Origin: Betaproteobacteria bacterium
GTDB lineage: Bacteria; Pseudomonadota; Gammaproteobacteria; Burkholderiales; SG8-39
Length of the DNA stretch: 12,186 nucleotides
Direction: 5' to 3'
NCBI GenBank assembly: GCA_012274205.1
Contig: JAAOZY010000267.1
Coordinates: forward strand, 1 to 12,186
Shown here: positions 1 to 6,860 of the stretch, one piece after another
How positions within the stretch are numbered: the first letter of the stretch is position 1
Layout of the letters: each line of letters opens with the position of its first letter
The notes under the pieces: model-generated
Told to the model about the DNA's origin: nothing
Seen by the model: the letters and a program-made list of their open reading frames with translations, nothing else
Database searches by the model: none
Made by a program: the position numbers and the translations under genes

Positions 1-895
1 GACTGGAACCACGACCGGCACGCCGACTGGCACCACGACCGGCACGCCGACTGGCACCACGACCGGCACGGCGGCGGGTAGCACGACGACTGGCACCACG
101 ACCGGCACGGCGGCGGGTAGCACGACGACTGGCACCACGACCGGCACGGCGGCGGGCAGTACGACGACTGGCACCACGACCAGCACGGCGACGGGCAGTA
201 CGACGACGGGCACCACGACGACGGGCACCACGACGACGGGCACGACGACGGGCACTACGCTGACCGGAGTGTCGGGCACGGTGGTCGGATATACCACACC
301 GCAAGGCAGCAGTGGGGGCAACGGACTATCGGGCGTCAACCTCAGCGTTGCGGCCAATGGCGCAACGCTTGCCAACACAGGCGGCGATGCGGCCTGGGGC
401 GTCGATTGGGGGACTTGGCAGGGCGGGCTCGCGTCGGTCGGCGGCAACGCCACCAAGGGCGCGACACACTTCATCAACAGCACCAATCTGACCAGCGCGG
501 CGCAGCTTGCGGCCATGCCCTCCACCCTGGTTAATGCAAGCTACAGCTACGCCGGCGGTCCGCCCCCGACCGATCATATGGGGAACCAGGGCGCAATCAA
601 TTCGCTCACGGTCGGCGTCAACTTCAGCACGCAAACGATCACCAGCTACGCCGTGAACGCGACGGTCGGCGCCGCGACCTGGACCGGGAGCGGCAGCGGC
701 AGCATTACCAGCTTCGCGGGCGCAGGCATCAACCTCAGCGGCACCTGTAGCGGCTGCGCGGGCGGCGGCTCGCCAACCACTAAAGGGACGGCAAATGGCG
801 CATTCGTTGGCGCCGCGGCGGAACGCATGATCACCTCCTTCGCTCTGAACAAGGGGAACCAGGCGATCGCCGGCGCGGCTTTTTTGTCCAGGTAG
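1..895 (+). CDS. Probable surface/envelope protein with Thr-Gly repeat linker, C-terminal part only
   Basis: The reading frame is open from base 2 to the TAG at 893-895, giving 297 visible residues; the start lies outside the window. About 85 residues of Thr/Gly/Ala/Ser repeats form a linker. A ~210-residue glycine-, serine- and asparagine-rich domain follows, with many alternating small and hydrophobic residues, as expected of a beta-structured exported domain. Near the end are the segments ANGAFVGAAAERMITSFAL and GAAFLSR. In the families I know, a G-x-F-x-G-x-x-A segment close to a C-terminal Arg occurs in TbpB-like beta-barrel lipoprotein domains and at the C-termini of some betaproteobacterial FecR-domain proteins. 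The TbpB/FecR link is inference from this pattern alone. One CSGC pair is present, and no membrane segment is visible. A T6 run lies within the last codons (880-885). Exact function unknown; the real-gene call is firm, the family call is not. Confidence 0.75.
   Translation, partial: TGTTTGTPTGTTTGTPTGTTTGTAAGSTTTGTTTGTAAGSTTTGTTTGTAAGSTTTGTTTSTATGSTTTGTTTTGTTTTGTTTGTTLTGVSGTVVGYTTPQGSSGGNGLSGVNLSVAANGATLANTGGDAAWGVDWGTWQGGLASVGGNATKGATHFINSTNLTSAAQLAAMPSTLVNASYSYAGGPPPTDHMGNQGAINSLTVGVNFSTQTITSYAVNATVGAATWTGSGSGSITSFAGAGINLSGTCSGCAGGGSPTTKGTANGAFVGAAAERMITSFALNKGNQAIAGAAFLSR
2..259 (+). repeat. In-frame tandem repeat coding a Thr/Gly-rich linker
   Basis: Two 24-bp units (2-25, 26-49) are followed by four 39-bp units (50-88, 89-127, 128-166, 167-205), then two 15-bp units (206-220, 221-235) and shorter 12-bp derivatives to about 259. 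All units begin with ACTGG or ACGGG followed by CAC or a close variant. Every unit length is a multiple of three, so changes in copy number keep the frame. The encoded pattern is TGTTTGTP, then TGTTTGTAAGSTT, then TGTTT. The array probably continues to the left of the window. It looks like a flexible extracellular spacer. Confidence 0.93.
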
Positions 896-968
896 GGGAG
901 TATGAAGGCATGTATCCCTGCATTTTGAAATGAGCGTTTGATCAGAATCTTCACGGGAGTTATGCATC

Positions 969-1397
969 ATGGAAACGGTCGAGAATCGCTGCCGCGTTCT
1001 GATCGTTGACGATCAGGAACCAATGCGGATGTTGCTTGCGCATTACGTTAGCGAGGACCTGCATGCGCAGATCACTCTTGCCGGAACCTGCGAGGAAGCG
1101 GTGCGTCTGGCAGACGAGAAAACCTACGACGTCATCCTGCTCGATCTGCTGATGCCCGGAATCGGGGGCTTTGAGGTGCTCAAGTCTATCCGGGCATTCA
1201 ACTCTGTCAACCGGTCCACCCCCGTGATTGTCGTTTCCATACTCGTGACATCCCTCGCGGGCGAGGGAGGACTGGCCTATGACCACGCTGTAGAGCTGGG
1301 CGCGGATGCATTTGTTCAAAAGCCCGTAGCCCGCAGCGCGCTCATTGCGGCGATGAAGGCTGCAATGGCCAAGGCGAAAGTAGACGCGAAGGGCTGA
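969..1397 (+). CDS. Stand-alone CheY-like response regulator
   Basis: A 142-residue single receiver domain with no output domain, so it should act by phosphorylation-dependent protein contact or as a phosphorelay intermediate. The signature residues are present: acidic pair D14-D15, phosphoacceptor D59 in the ILLDLLMPG segment, the switch serine S90 after a beta strand (VIVVS), and the invariant lysine K118 followed by P119. Residues 121-142 are a short Ala/Lys-rich tail. The ATG at 969 is preceded by GGGAG (955-959) at a 9-nt spacing; an ATG at 962 is in another frame. No histidine kinase gene is adjacent, so its partner is encoded elsewhere. It lies 73 bp after the surface protein gene and 167 bp before the thiolase, with no sign of coupling to either. 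The fold is certain, the pathway unknown. Confidence 0.93.
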   Translation: METVENRCRVLIVDDQEPMRMLLAHYVSEDLHAQITLAGTCEEAVRLADEKTYDVILLDLLMPGIGGFEVLKSIRAFNSVNRSTPVIVVSILVTSLAGEGGLAYDHAVELGADAFVQKPVARSALIAAMKAAMAKAKVDAKG

Positions 1398-1564
1398 GGA
1401 ACCCAGGCCTGATCCATCGCCGGCCCCGGGGAATCGCGGCGGCCGCGCCACGCAACCGGACTTCGGCGCACCGCGCGGCCCTGATCGAAGAGTTGTATCA
1501 TGAGTCTCCCGCGGCGCATGTCACCTGCGCCCGCCCTCCTACCAACTTGATCCGGGAGACCACC

Positions 1565-2770
1565 ATGGCCGAAGCCATGATATTCGATGCGATCCGAACT
1601 CCGCGCGGCCGCGGCAAATCCAGCGGCGCCCTGTATGACATCAAGCCGGTGAACCTGCTTGCGGGCGCGCTGAACGCGCTTGCAAGCCGGCACGACCTGG
1701 ATACCTCGCAGGTCGACGACGTGGTGATCGGCTGCGTTTCCCCCATAGGCGAGCAGGGCGCCTGCATCGGCAAGACCGCCGCGCTCGCTGCAGGCTGGGA
1801 TTACAGGGCCGCGGGCTTCCAATTGAACCGCTTCTGCGGTTCGGGCCTGGAGGCGGTGAATCTCGCGGCGCAGAAAATCCGCTCCGACTGGGAGGACCTG
1901 GTGGTCGCCGGCGGCGTCGAGTCGATGTCGCGCGTGCCCATAGGTTCGGACGGCGGCCCCTGGGCGCAGGATCCGGAAACCAGCCTCTCCACCCATTTCA
2001 TCCCGCAGGGCATCAGCGCCGACCTGATTGCGACGCTGGAAGGCTTTACGCGCGAGCAGGTGGATGCATTCGCCGTGGGTTCGCACCAGAAAGCGGCCGC
2101 GGCGCGCGCCGCGGGCTGGTTCGATCGCTCCATCGTACCGGTGATCGACCGAATCGGCATGCCGGTGCTGGAGCAGGACGAGACCATACGCCCGGGCACG
2201 ACGCTGGAGACGCTGGCCGCGCTGAAGGTCTCGTTCGATCAGCCGGGCAAGATCGGCTTTGACGCTGTGGCGATGCAGAAATACCCGCAAGTCGAACGCA
2301 TCATCCACGTGCATACCGCCGGCAATTCGTCCGGCATCGTCGACGGCGCCGCCGCGATACTGATCGGCAGCGAGCAGAAGGGCCGTTCGCTCGGGCTTAC
2401 TCCGCGCGGCCGGATCGTCGCCGCGGCGATCACGGGCGCAGATCCGACCATCATGCTGACCGGGCCGGCTCCGGCGGCGCGCAAGGCGCTGGCGCGCGCA
2501 CGCATGACGGTGGACCAGATCGACCTGTTCGAGGTCAACGAAGCCTTCGCCGTGGTGCCGATGAAGTTCATCAAGGAGCTGGGTGTCCCCGCCGAAAAGG
2601 TCAACGTCAACGGCGGTGCCATCGCCATGGGACATCCGCTGGGGGCCACCGGCGCCATGATCCTCGGAACGCTGCTGGACGAACTGGAGCGGCGCAAGCA
2701 GCGCTACGGCCTGGCCACCTTGTGCATAGGCGGCGGCATGGGCATTGCGACCATCATCGAGCGCCTGTAA
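1565..2770 (+). CDS. fadA: Acetyl-CoA acyltransferase (thiolase), FadA type
   Basis: A 401-residue thiolase catalysing the last beta-oxidation step: cleavage of 3-ketoacyl-CoA by CoA to acetyl-CoA and a shortened acyl-CoA, in the cytoplasm. The nucleophilic Cys is C91 in the NRFCGSGLEAV motif. NEAF is at 325-328, the catalytic His is H357 in GGAIAMGHPLGATGA, and the second Cys is C387 in LCIGGGMG. From memory, the sequence style (PRGRGK start, GGVESMSRVPIGSDGG, HVHTAGNSSGIVDGAA) matches the FadA half of the mycobacterial FadA/FadB trifunctional enzyme better than biosynthetic PhaA/AtoB thiolases. The ATG at 1565 was chosen over an in-frame ATG at 1493 because GGGAG lies at 1554-1558 with 6-nt spacing and homologues begin at this point. 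The fadB-type gene follows after a 286-bp gap, so it may have its own promoter. Substrate chain length cannot be read from the sequence. Confidence 0.95.
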   Translation: MAEAMIFDAIRTPRGRGKSSGALYDIKPVNLLAGALNALASRHDLDTSQVDDVVIGCVSPIGEQGACIGKTAALAAGWDYRAAGFQLNRFCGSGLEAVNLAAQKIRSDWEDLVVAGGVESMSRVPIGSDGGPWAQDPETSLSTHFIPQGISADLIATLEGFTREQVDAFAVGSHQKAAAARAAGWFDRSIVPVIDRIGMPVLEQDETIRPGTTLETLAALKVSFDQPGKIGFDAVAMQKYPQVERIIHVHTAGNSSGIVDGAAAILIGSEQKGRSLGLTPRGRIVAAAITGADPTIMLTGPAPAARKALARARMTVDQIDLFEVNEAFAVVPMKFIKELGVPAEKVNVNGGAIAMGHPLGATGAMILGTLLDELERRKQRYGLATLCIGGGMGIATIIERL

Positions 2771-2784
2771 TTGAGCTTGGGATG

Positions 2785-2802
2785 GCGCCCGAACACGGGC
2801 GC
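2785..2802 (+). terminator. Stem-loop after fadA, possible terminator
   Basis: Perfect 7-bp G/C stem GCGCCCG (2785-2791) and CGGGCGC (2796-2802) around the tetraloop AACA, starting 14 nt after the fadA stop codon. A G-T pair can extend it at each outer end. No U-tract follows, so it is not a classic intrinsic terminator; it could be a weak terminator or an mRNA 3'-end stabiliser that separates fadA from fadB expression. Confidence 0.45.
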
Positions 2803-2819
2803 TCCGCTCGGACCGGACT

Positions 2820-2935
2820 CCAAGTGCCTTGCAATTGTGCAAGCTTAGTTTCCGCTTATTGCAACGATATATTCTGATAATGCAAAGATCCTATTATTAT
2901 ATTAATACATTTATATTCAGTGCATTGAATGCGTA
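2820..2935 (+). promoter_or_regulatory. AT-rich promoter/operator region upstream of fadB
   Basis: This stretch is markedly AT-rich, especially 2844-2930, within GC-rich surroundings. It is the main candidate control region of the fadB unit. The best -10-like hexamer is GATAAT at 2876-2881 (5 of 6 to TATAAT), with no good -35 at the usual distance, which suggests dependence on an activator. Two small palindromes are present: CTTGCA-ATTG-TGCAAG (2828-2843) and GCATT-G-AATGC (2922-2932). The element TGCAA recurs near 2830, 2839, 2860 and 2881. These are plausible binding sites for a fatty-acid or acyl-CoA-responsive repressor; the regulator's identity is not visible here. Confidence 0.5.
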
Positions 2936-2937
2936 AC

Positions 2938-2983
2938 CCGGTCCGTGGGCTTTCCGTGTCCCGGGCTTTCCCAGGCGGACCGG
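2938..2983 (+). promoter_or_regulatory. Stem-loop in the fadB leader with internal direct repeat
   Basis: Outer arms CCGGTCCG (2938-2945) and CGGACCGG (2976-2983) are perfectly complementary over 8 bp. The stem continues inward with TGGG (2946-2949) pairing CCCA (2970-2973), leaving a 2-nt bulge (2974-2975). Inside are two copies of GGGCTTTCC (2947-2955 and 2963-2971). It lies about 74 nt before the fadB ATG and is not followed by a U-tract, so a leader-RNA or operator role is more likely than termination. The role is inferred; the structure is seen. Confidence 0.4.
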
Positions 2984-3056
2984 CGTGCTCAAAACCAGGC
3001 GCCGAAGCCCACGCTGGCCGGCTCACAAATCGAATTCCAACCCAAGAACGCGAATC

Positions 3057-5201
3057 ATGAACCAGATAAAATATGAAACCGATGCCGAGGGCATCGTCAC
3101 CCTGACTTTCGACAGCCCCGACGGCCCCGTGAACACCATGTCACAGGCCTGGCACGAGGATTTCATCGCCTGCGCCGCGCGCATCGACGCGGAAAAAAAC
3201 CAGCTGCGCGGCGTCATCCTGGCCTCGGCCAAGGCGAGTTTTTTCGCCGGCGCCGACTTGAAGGCGATGCTGCGCCTGCGCGAGAAAGATGCGCCCGAGG
3301 CCTACCGCAGCATCGAGGCCATCAAGGCGGCATTTCGCAAACTCGAGCTGTGCGGGCATCCGGTGGTGGCGGCGATCAACGGCGCGGCGCTGGGCGGCGG
3401 CTGGGAGATCTGCCTCGCCGCGCACTGGCGCATTTGCGTCGCCGATCCGAAGATCCAGCTCGGCTGTCCCGAGGTCAGCCTGGGCCTGCTGCCGGGCGGG
3501 GGCGGCGTGACCAAGATGGTGCGCCTGCTCGGCCTGCAGGCGGCGCTGCCGTTCCTCGCCGAGGGCAAGCTGCTGCGGCCGGAGGAGGCACTGCAGCTCA
3601 GGTTGGTCGACGAGCTGGTTACGGACCGCGCCGAGTTGATGGCGCGCGCGCGCGCCTGGATCGCCGCGAACCCGGAGCCGAAGCAGCCCTGGGACCGCAA
3701 GGACTGGAAGATACCGGGCGGCGGCGCGCGTGCGCCCGGCAACGGCATGCTGGTGGTTGCGGCCCCGGCGGTGCTGACGCAGAAGACGCGCGGTCTGTAC
3801 CCGGCACCCGAGGCGATCCTTGCCTGCGCTGTCGAAGGCACGCTCACCGACTTCGATTCGGCCATGCGCAACGAGTCGCGCTACCTTGCCCAACTCATGA
3901 CCGGGCAGGTCGCGCGCAATATGATCACGGCGTTCTTTTTCAACCTCAACACGATCAAGTCCGGCGCCTCGCGGCCGAAGGACGCGCCCAAGAGCAAGGC
4001 CGCCAAAGTGGGCATCCTCGGCGCCGGCATGATGGGCGCGGGCATCGCCTGGGCCAATGCCTCGCGCCGCATACCCTGCGTGCTGAAGGACGTGAGTCTG
4101 GAGCAGGCTGAGAAGGGCAAAGCCTACAGCGCCAAACTGCTGCAGAAGCGCATCAAACAGGGTCGCATCGACGAGGCCGGCGCGAAGCAGACACTGGACC
4201 TGATCAAGCCTGCGGCAAGCGCCGACGATCTTGCCGGGTGCGACCTGATCATCGAGGCGGTGTTCGAGAACCGCGAACTCAAGGCGCAGGTCACCAAAGA
4301 GGCGGAGCCGCAGCTTGCGCCCGAGGGGATGTTCGCCTCCAACACCTCGACCCTGCCGATCACCGGCCTCGCGCAGGCTTCGCAGCATTCCGAGCGTTTC
4401 ATCGGCCTGCATTTCTTCTCGCCGGTGGACAAGATGCAGCTGGTGGAAATCATCGTCGGCAAGCAGACCTCGGACGCGACCCTCGCGCGCGCCTTCGACT
4501 ACGTGCAGCAGATCGGCAAGACGCCGATCGTGGTCAACGACTCGCGCGGTTTTTTCACCAGCCGCGTGTTCGGCACCTGGGTGAGCGAAGGCCAGGCGAT
4601 GCTGCTCGAAGGCGTCCCGGCGCCGGTGATCGAAAACGCCGCGCGCCAGGCCGGCATGCCGGTCGGTCCGCTCGCGATCGCCGACGAGGTGTCGATGAAG
4701 CTCTCCCAAATGGTGCGCAAGCAGGCGATGGCGGATCTGGCCGCCGAGGGCAAAGCCTACAAGCAGCATCCTGCGTTCGCGCTGGTAGACCGCATGGTGG
4801 ACGAATTCAAGCGTCCGGGGCGCGCCGGCGGCGGCGGTTTCTACGAATATCCCGCGGGCGGCGAGAAATTTCTCTGGCCAGAATTGAAGCGCCTGTTCGA
4901 ACAGCCCGGCGCCACTTGGGACATGCAGGAACTGAAGGACCGCATACTGTATATCCAGGCGATCGAGGCCGCGCGCTGCTTCGAAGAGGGCGTGATTCGA
5001 AGCGTGGCCGACGCCAACATCGGTTCGATCTTCGGCATCGGCTTCCCGGCCTGGGCCGGCGGGGCCCTGCAGTTCATCAACTCCGAAGGTCTCGTGAAAT
5101 TCGCCGCGAGCGCGGACCAACTCGCGGCGAAATACGGCGAGCGCTATGCCTGCCCGGCGATCGTGCGCGCCAAGGCGAAGGCCGGCGAAGCGTTCGTCTA
5201 G
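3057..5201 (+). CDS. fadB: Multifunctional enoyl-CoA hydratase / 3-hydroxyacyl-CoA dehydrogenase (trifunctional enzyme alpha subunit)
   Basis: A 714-residue two-part enzyme for steps two and three of beta-oxidation. The N-terminal crotonase domain (about 1-190) has the oxyanion-hole glycines in NGAALGGGWE and both acid/base glutamates, E117 and E139 (GCPEVSLGLLPGGGG). They are 22 residues apart, two more than in E. coli FadB. A linker helix precedes the NAD-binding Rossmann domain, with GAGMMG at 322-327. The dehydrogenase pair is H452 and E464 in GLHFFSPVDKMQLVEII, followed by the C-terminal domain (GFFTSRVFGTWVSEG, PVGPLAIADEVSMKL). The overall layout is like the mycobacterial FadB subunit, which binds FadA in an alpha2beta2 complex. 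The ATG at 3057 is preferred to an in-frame GTG at 2985 because the intervening residues are basic and low-complexity and family similarity begins at MNQIKYE. The ribosome site is weak (AAGAA at 3044-3048). It ends 16 nt before the acyl-CoA dehydrogenase, indicating an operon. Confidence 0.94.
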   Translation: MNQIKYETDAEGIVTLTFDSPDGPVNTMSQAWHEDFIACAARIDAEKNQLRGVILASAKASFFAGADLKAMLRLREKDAPEAYRSIEAIKAAFRKLELCGHPVVAAINGAALGGGWEICLAAHWRICVADPKIQLGCPEVSLGLLPGGGGVTKMVRLLGLQAALPFLAEGKLLRPEEALQLRLVDELVTDRAELMARARAWIAANPEPKQPWDRKDWKIPGGGARAPGNGMLVVAAPAVLTQKTRGLYPAPEAILACAVEGTLTDFDSAMRNESRYLAQLMTGQVARNMITAFFFNLNTIKSGASRPKDAPKSKAAKVGILGAGMMGAGIAWANASRRIPCVLKDVSLEQAEKGKAYSAKLLQKRIKQGRIDEAGAKQTLDLIKPAASADDLAGCDLIIEAVFENRELKAQVTKEAEPQLAPEGMFASNTSTLPITGLAQASQHSERFIGLHFFSPVDKMQLVEIIVGKQTSDATLARAFDYVQQIGKTPIVVNDSRGFFTSRVFGTWVSEGQAMLLEGVPAPVIENAARQAGMPVGPLAIADEVSMKLSQMVRKQAMADLAAEGKAYKQHPAFALVDRMVDEFKRPGRAGGGGFYEYPAGGEKFLWPELKRLFEQPGATWDMQELKDRILYIQAIEAARCFEEGVIRSVADANIGSIFGIGFPAWAGGALQFINSEGLVKFAASADQLAAKYGERYACPAIVRAKAKAGEAFV

Positions 5202-5217
5202 CGTGGGGAATCCAGTG

Positions 5218-6354
5218 ATGATCACGCGCACGGTGTATCGCGAAGACCACGAAATGTTCCGCGCCACCGTGCGCCGCTTCGTCGAGCGCGAGTGCCTGCC
5301 GCGCCAGGCCGAATGGGATGCGGCCGGCTGCGTCGACCGCGGCACCTGGCTCAAGGCCGGCAAGGAAGGGCTGCTATGCACCTCGCTGCCCGAGGCATAC
5401 GGCGGCGGGGGCGGCGATTTCGGCCATTGCGCGGTGCTGATCGAGGAAATGGCAACGGCCAATATCAGCGGCCCGGGCTTCTATCTGCATTCGGACATCA
5501 TCGCGCCCTATATCCATCGCCTGGGCACGGAGGAGCAAAAGCGCCGCTGGCTGCCCAAGTGCGCGAGCGGGGAATGCATCCTCGCCATCGCCATGAGCGA
5601 ACCCGGTGCGGGCTCCGATCTCAAAGCCATCCGCACCACCGCGGTCAGAGACGGCGATGAGTTCGTGATCAACGGCAGCAAGACTTTCATCAGCAACGGC
5701 CTCAACTGCGATCTGGTGGTGGTCGTGGCCAAGACCGATCCCGCGGCCGGCGCCAAAGGCGTGTCGCTGTTCCTGGTCGAGGCCGACCGGCCCGGATTCA
5801 AGAAAGGGCGCAAGCTGGAGAAGATCGGCCAGAACGCGGCCGACACCGCGGAGCTGTTCTTCGACGAGGTGCGCGTGCCGGCGGCGAACCTGCTGGGCGA
5901 GTTGAACAAGGGCTTCATCCACCTGATGCAGGAACTGGCGCAGGAGCGCTTCATCATCGCCATCGGCGCGGCCTCCAAGATGGAGGCGATGCTCGCAGAA
6001 ACCATACGCTACACCAGGGAGCGCAAGGTATTCGGCCAGACCGTGTTCGATTTCCAGAATACCAAGTTCAAGCTGGCCGACCTGAAATCCAGGGCGGCGG
6101 CGATGCGCATCATGGTCGATTACTACCTGGCCGAGCACCTGCGGCGCAAGCTGAGCGTGGAAGAGGCGGCGATCGCCAAGCTGTTCACCACCGAGACGCT
6201 GTGCACAGGGCTGGACGACATGCTGCAGCTGCACGGCGGCTACGGCTACATGATGGAGTACCCGATCGCGCGTGCATTCGTGGACGCGCGCGTGTCGCGC
6301 ATCTACGGCGGCACCTCGGAAGTCATGCGCGAACTGATTTCGCGCGGGCTGTAG
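5218..6354 (+). CDS. Acyl-CoA dehydrogenase, long-chain (LCAD) type
   Basis: A 378-residue FAD flavoenzyme for the first step of beta-oxidation: oxidation of acyl-CoA to trans-2-enoyl-CoA, passing electrons to ETF. Visible family motifs are PEAYGGGGGDFGH near residue 65, the FAD-contact segment AMSEPGAGSDL, NGSKTFISNG, and the C-terminal LQLHGGYGYMMEYPIARAF and IYGGTSEVM. The position holding the catalytic Glu of medium-chain enzymes (IYEGT) is Gly here (G364). The candidate base is E243 in QERFIIAIGAA, the position used by LCAD and isovaleryl-CoA dehydrogenases. The C-terminal half resembles mammalian LCAD closely. The ATG at 5218 has GGGGAA at 5205-5210 with 7-nt spacing; homologues do not extend upstream. 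It sits 16 nt after fadB and 19 nt before the next gene, so it is co-transcribed. The exact acyl chain specificity is unknown. Confidence 0.94.
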   Translation: MITRTVYREDHEMFRATVRRFVERECLPRQAEWDAAGCVDRGTWLKAGKEGLLCTSLPEAYGGGGGDFGHCAVLIEEMATANISGPGFYLHSDIIAPYIHRLGTEEQKRRWLPKCASGECILAIAMSEPGAGSDLKAIRTTAVRDGDEFVINGSKTFISNGLNCDLVVVVAKTDPAAGAKGVSLFLVEADRPGFKKGRKLEKIGQNAADTAELFFDEVRVPAANLLGELNKGFIHLMQELAQERFIIAIGAASKMEAMLAETIRYTRERKVFGQTVFDFQNTKFKLADLKSRAAAMRIMVDYYLAEHLRRKLSVEEAAIAKLFTTETLCTGLDDMLQLHGGYGYMMEYPIARAFVDARVSRIYGGTSEVMRELISRGL

Positions 6355-6373
6355 CCGACCGGGAGTCGGGAAG

Positions 6374-6850
6374 ATGGACGCCGAACTGGGCGCTCAGCTG
6401 GCGCGGCTCGTGCGCAAGCGCAGGACGGCGGCGCTGGGCACGCTGCGCGCGGGCGCGCCGTTCGTCTCCATGGTTCCGTATGCGCTGGCGCCCGATGGCG
6501 CCGGTTTCATCGTGCATGTGAGCGAGCTCTCGGCGCATACCAAAGACATGCTCGCCGATGCGCACGTCGGCCTGATGATCGCGGGATCGGAGGACGGGGA
6601 TGAGTCGCCGCTGGCGCTGGCGCGGGTTTCAGTACAGGGTCTGGCGCAGCGCATTGCTTCTGGCGCACCGGAACGAGCGGGGCTGAAGGCCGCCTATCTG
6701 GCGCGCTTTCCCGACGCGGAGCCGATGTTCGGCTTCGCCGACTTCGCGCTGTTCCTGATCCGCCCCGAAAGCGCGCGCTTTGTCGCCGGTTTCGGCCAGG
6801 CGCATTCACTCAGCGGCGCCTCGATGATGCGGTTGCTGCAGCAGGGGTAA
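6374..6850 (+). CDS. HugZ-like / pyridoxamine 5'-phosphate oxidase-related split-barrel protein
   Basis: A 158-residue protein with the hallmarks of the HugZ / PNPOx-like family: TAALGTLRAGAPFVSMVPYA (18-37) for the first strands, SELSAHTKDM (50-59), LARVSVQGLA, and the C-terminal DFALFLIRP...FVAGFGQAHSL (123-146). Members bind FMN or heme; HugZ itself degrades heme in Helicobacter and Campylobacter. Which cofactor is used here cannot be told. Full-length HugZ proteins are longer (about 250 residues) with an extra C-terminal domain; this one is a single barrel domain. The ATG at 6374 follows GGGAG (6361-6365) at 8-nt spacing, 19 nt after the acyl-CoA dehydrogenase, so it is the last gene of the beta-oxidation operon. 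A link to flavin or heme supply for fatty acid oxidation is speculation. Confidence 0.85.
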   Translation: MDAELGAQLARLVRKRRTAALGTLRAGAPFVSMVPYALAPDGAGFIVHVSELSAHTKDMLADAHVGLMIAGSEDGDESPLALARVSVQGLAQRIASGAPERAGLKAAYLARFPDAEPMFGFADFALFLIRPESARFVAGFGQAHSLSGASMMRLLQQG

Positions 6851-6860
6851 GAGTCTGTCG

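Noticed and set aside
1..259. Possible CRISPR array
   Set aside because: Repeats are directly adjacent without unique spacers, vary in length, and are in frame with a protein.
1493..1564. Upstream ATG start for the thiolase adding 24 residues
   Set aside because: A good ribosome site (1554-1558) and the usual thiolase N-terminus both point to 1565.
1398..1564. Terminator or promoter between the response regulator and fadA
   Set aside because: Only short GC palindromes and a weak 5-bp stem with a 14-nt loop are visible; nothing stands above the background of this composition.
1316..2842. 508-codon open frame on the minus strand opposite the thiolase
   Set aside because: Same reason: a mirror of the GC-biased thiolase gene, with low-complexity Arg/Gly/Ala composition and no recognisable domain.
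2985..3056. Upstream GTG start for fadB adding 24 residues
   Set aside because: The extension is basic, overlaps the end of the leader hairpin region, has no good ribosome site, and family similarity begins at 3057.
3141..5462. 773-codon open frame on the minus strand opposite fadB
   Set aside because: It lies antisense to a clearly conserved enzyme, is rich in Arg/Ala/His/Gly with no motif, and is the expected by-product of strong GC codon bias.
6201..6521. 106-codon plus-strand frame bridging the acyl-CoA dehydrogenase and HugZ-like genes
   Set aside because: Out of frame with both well-supported genes, Arg-rich, and without a ribosome site or domain.
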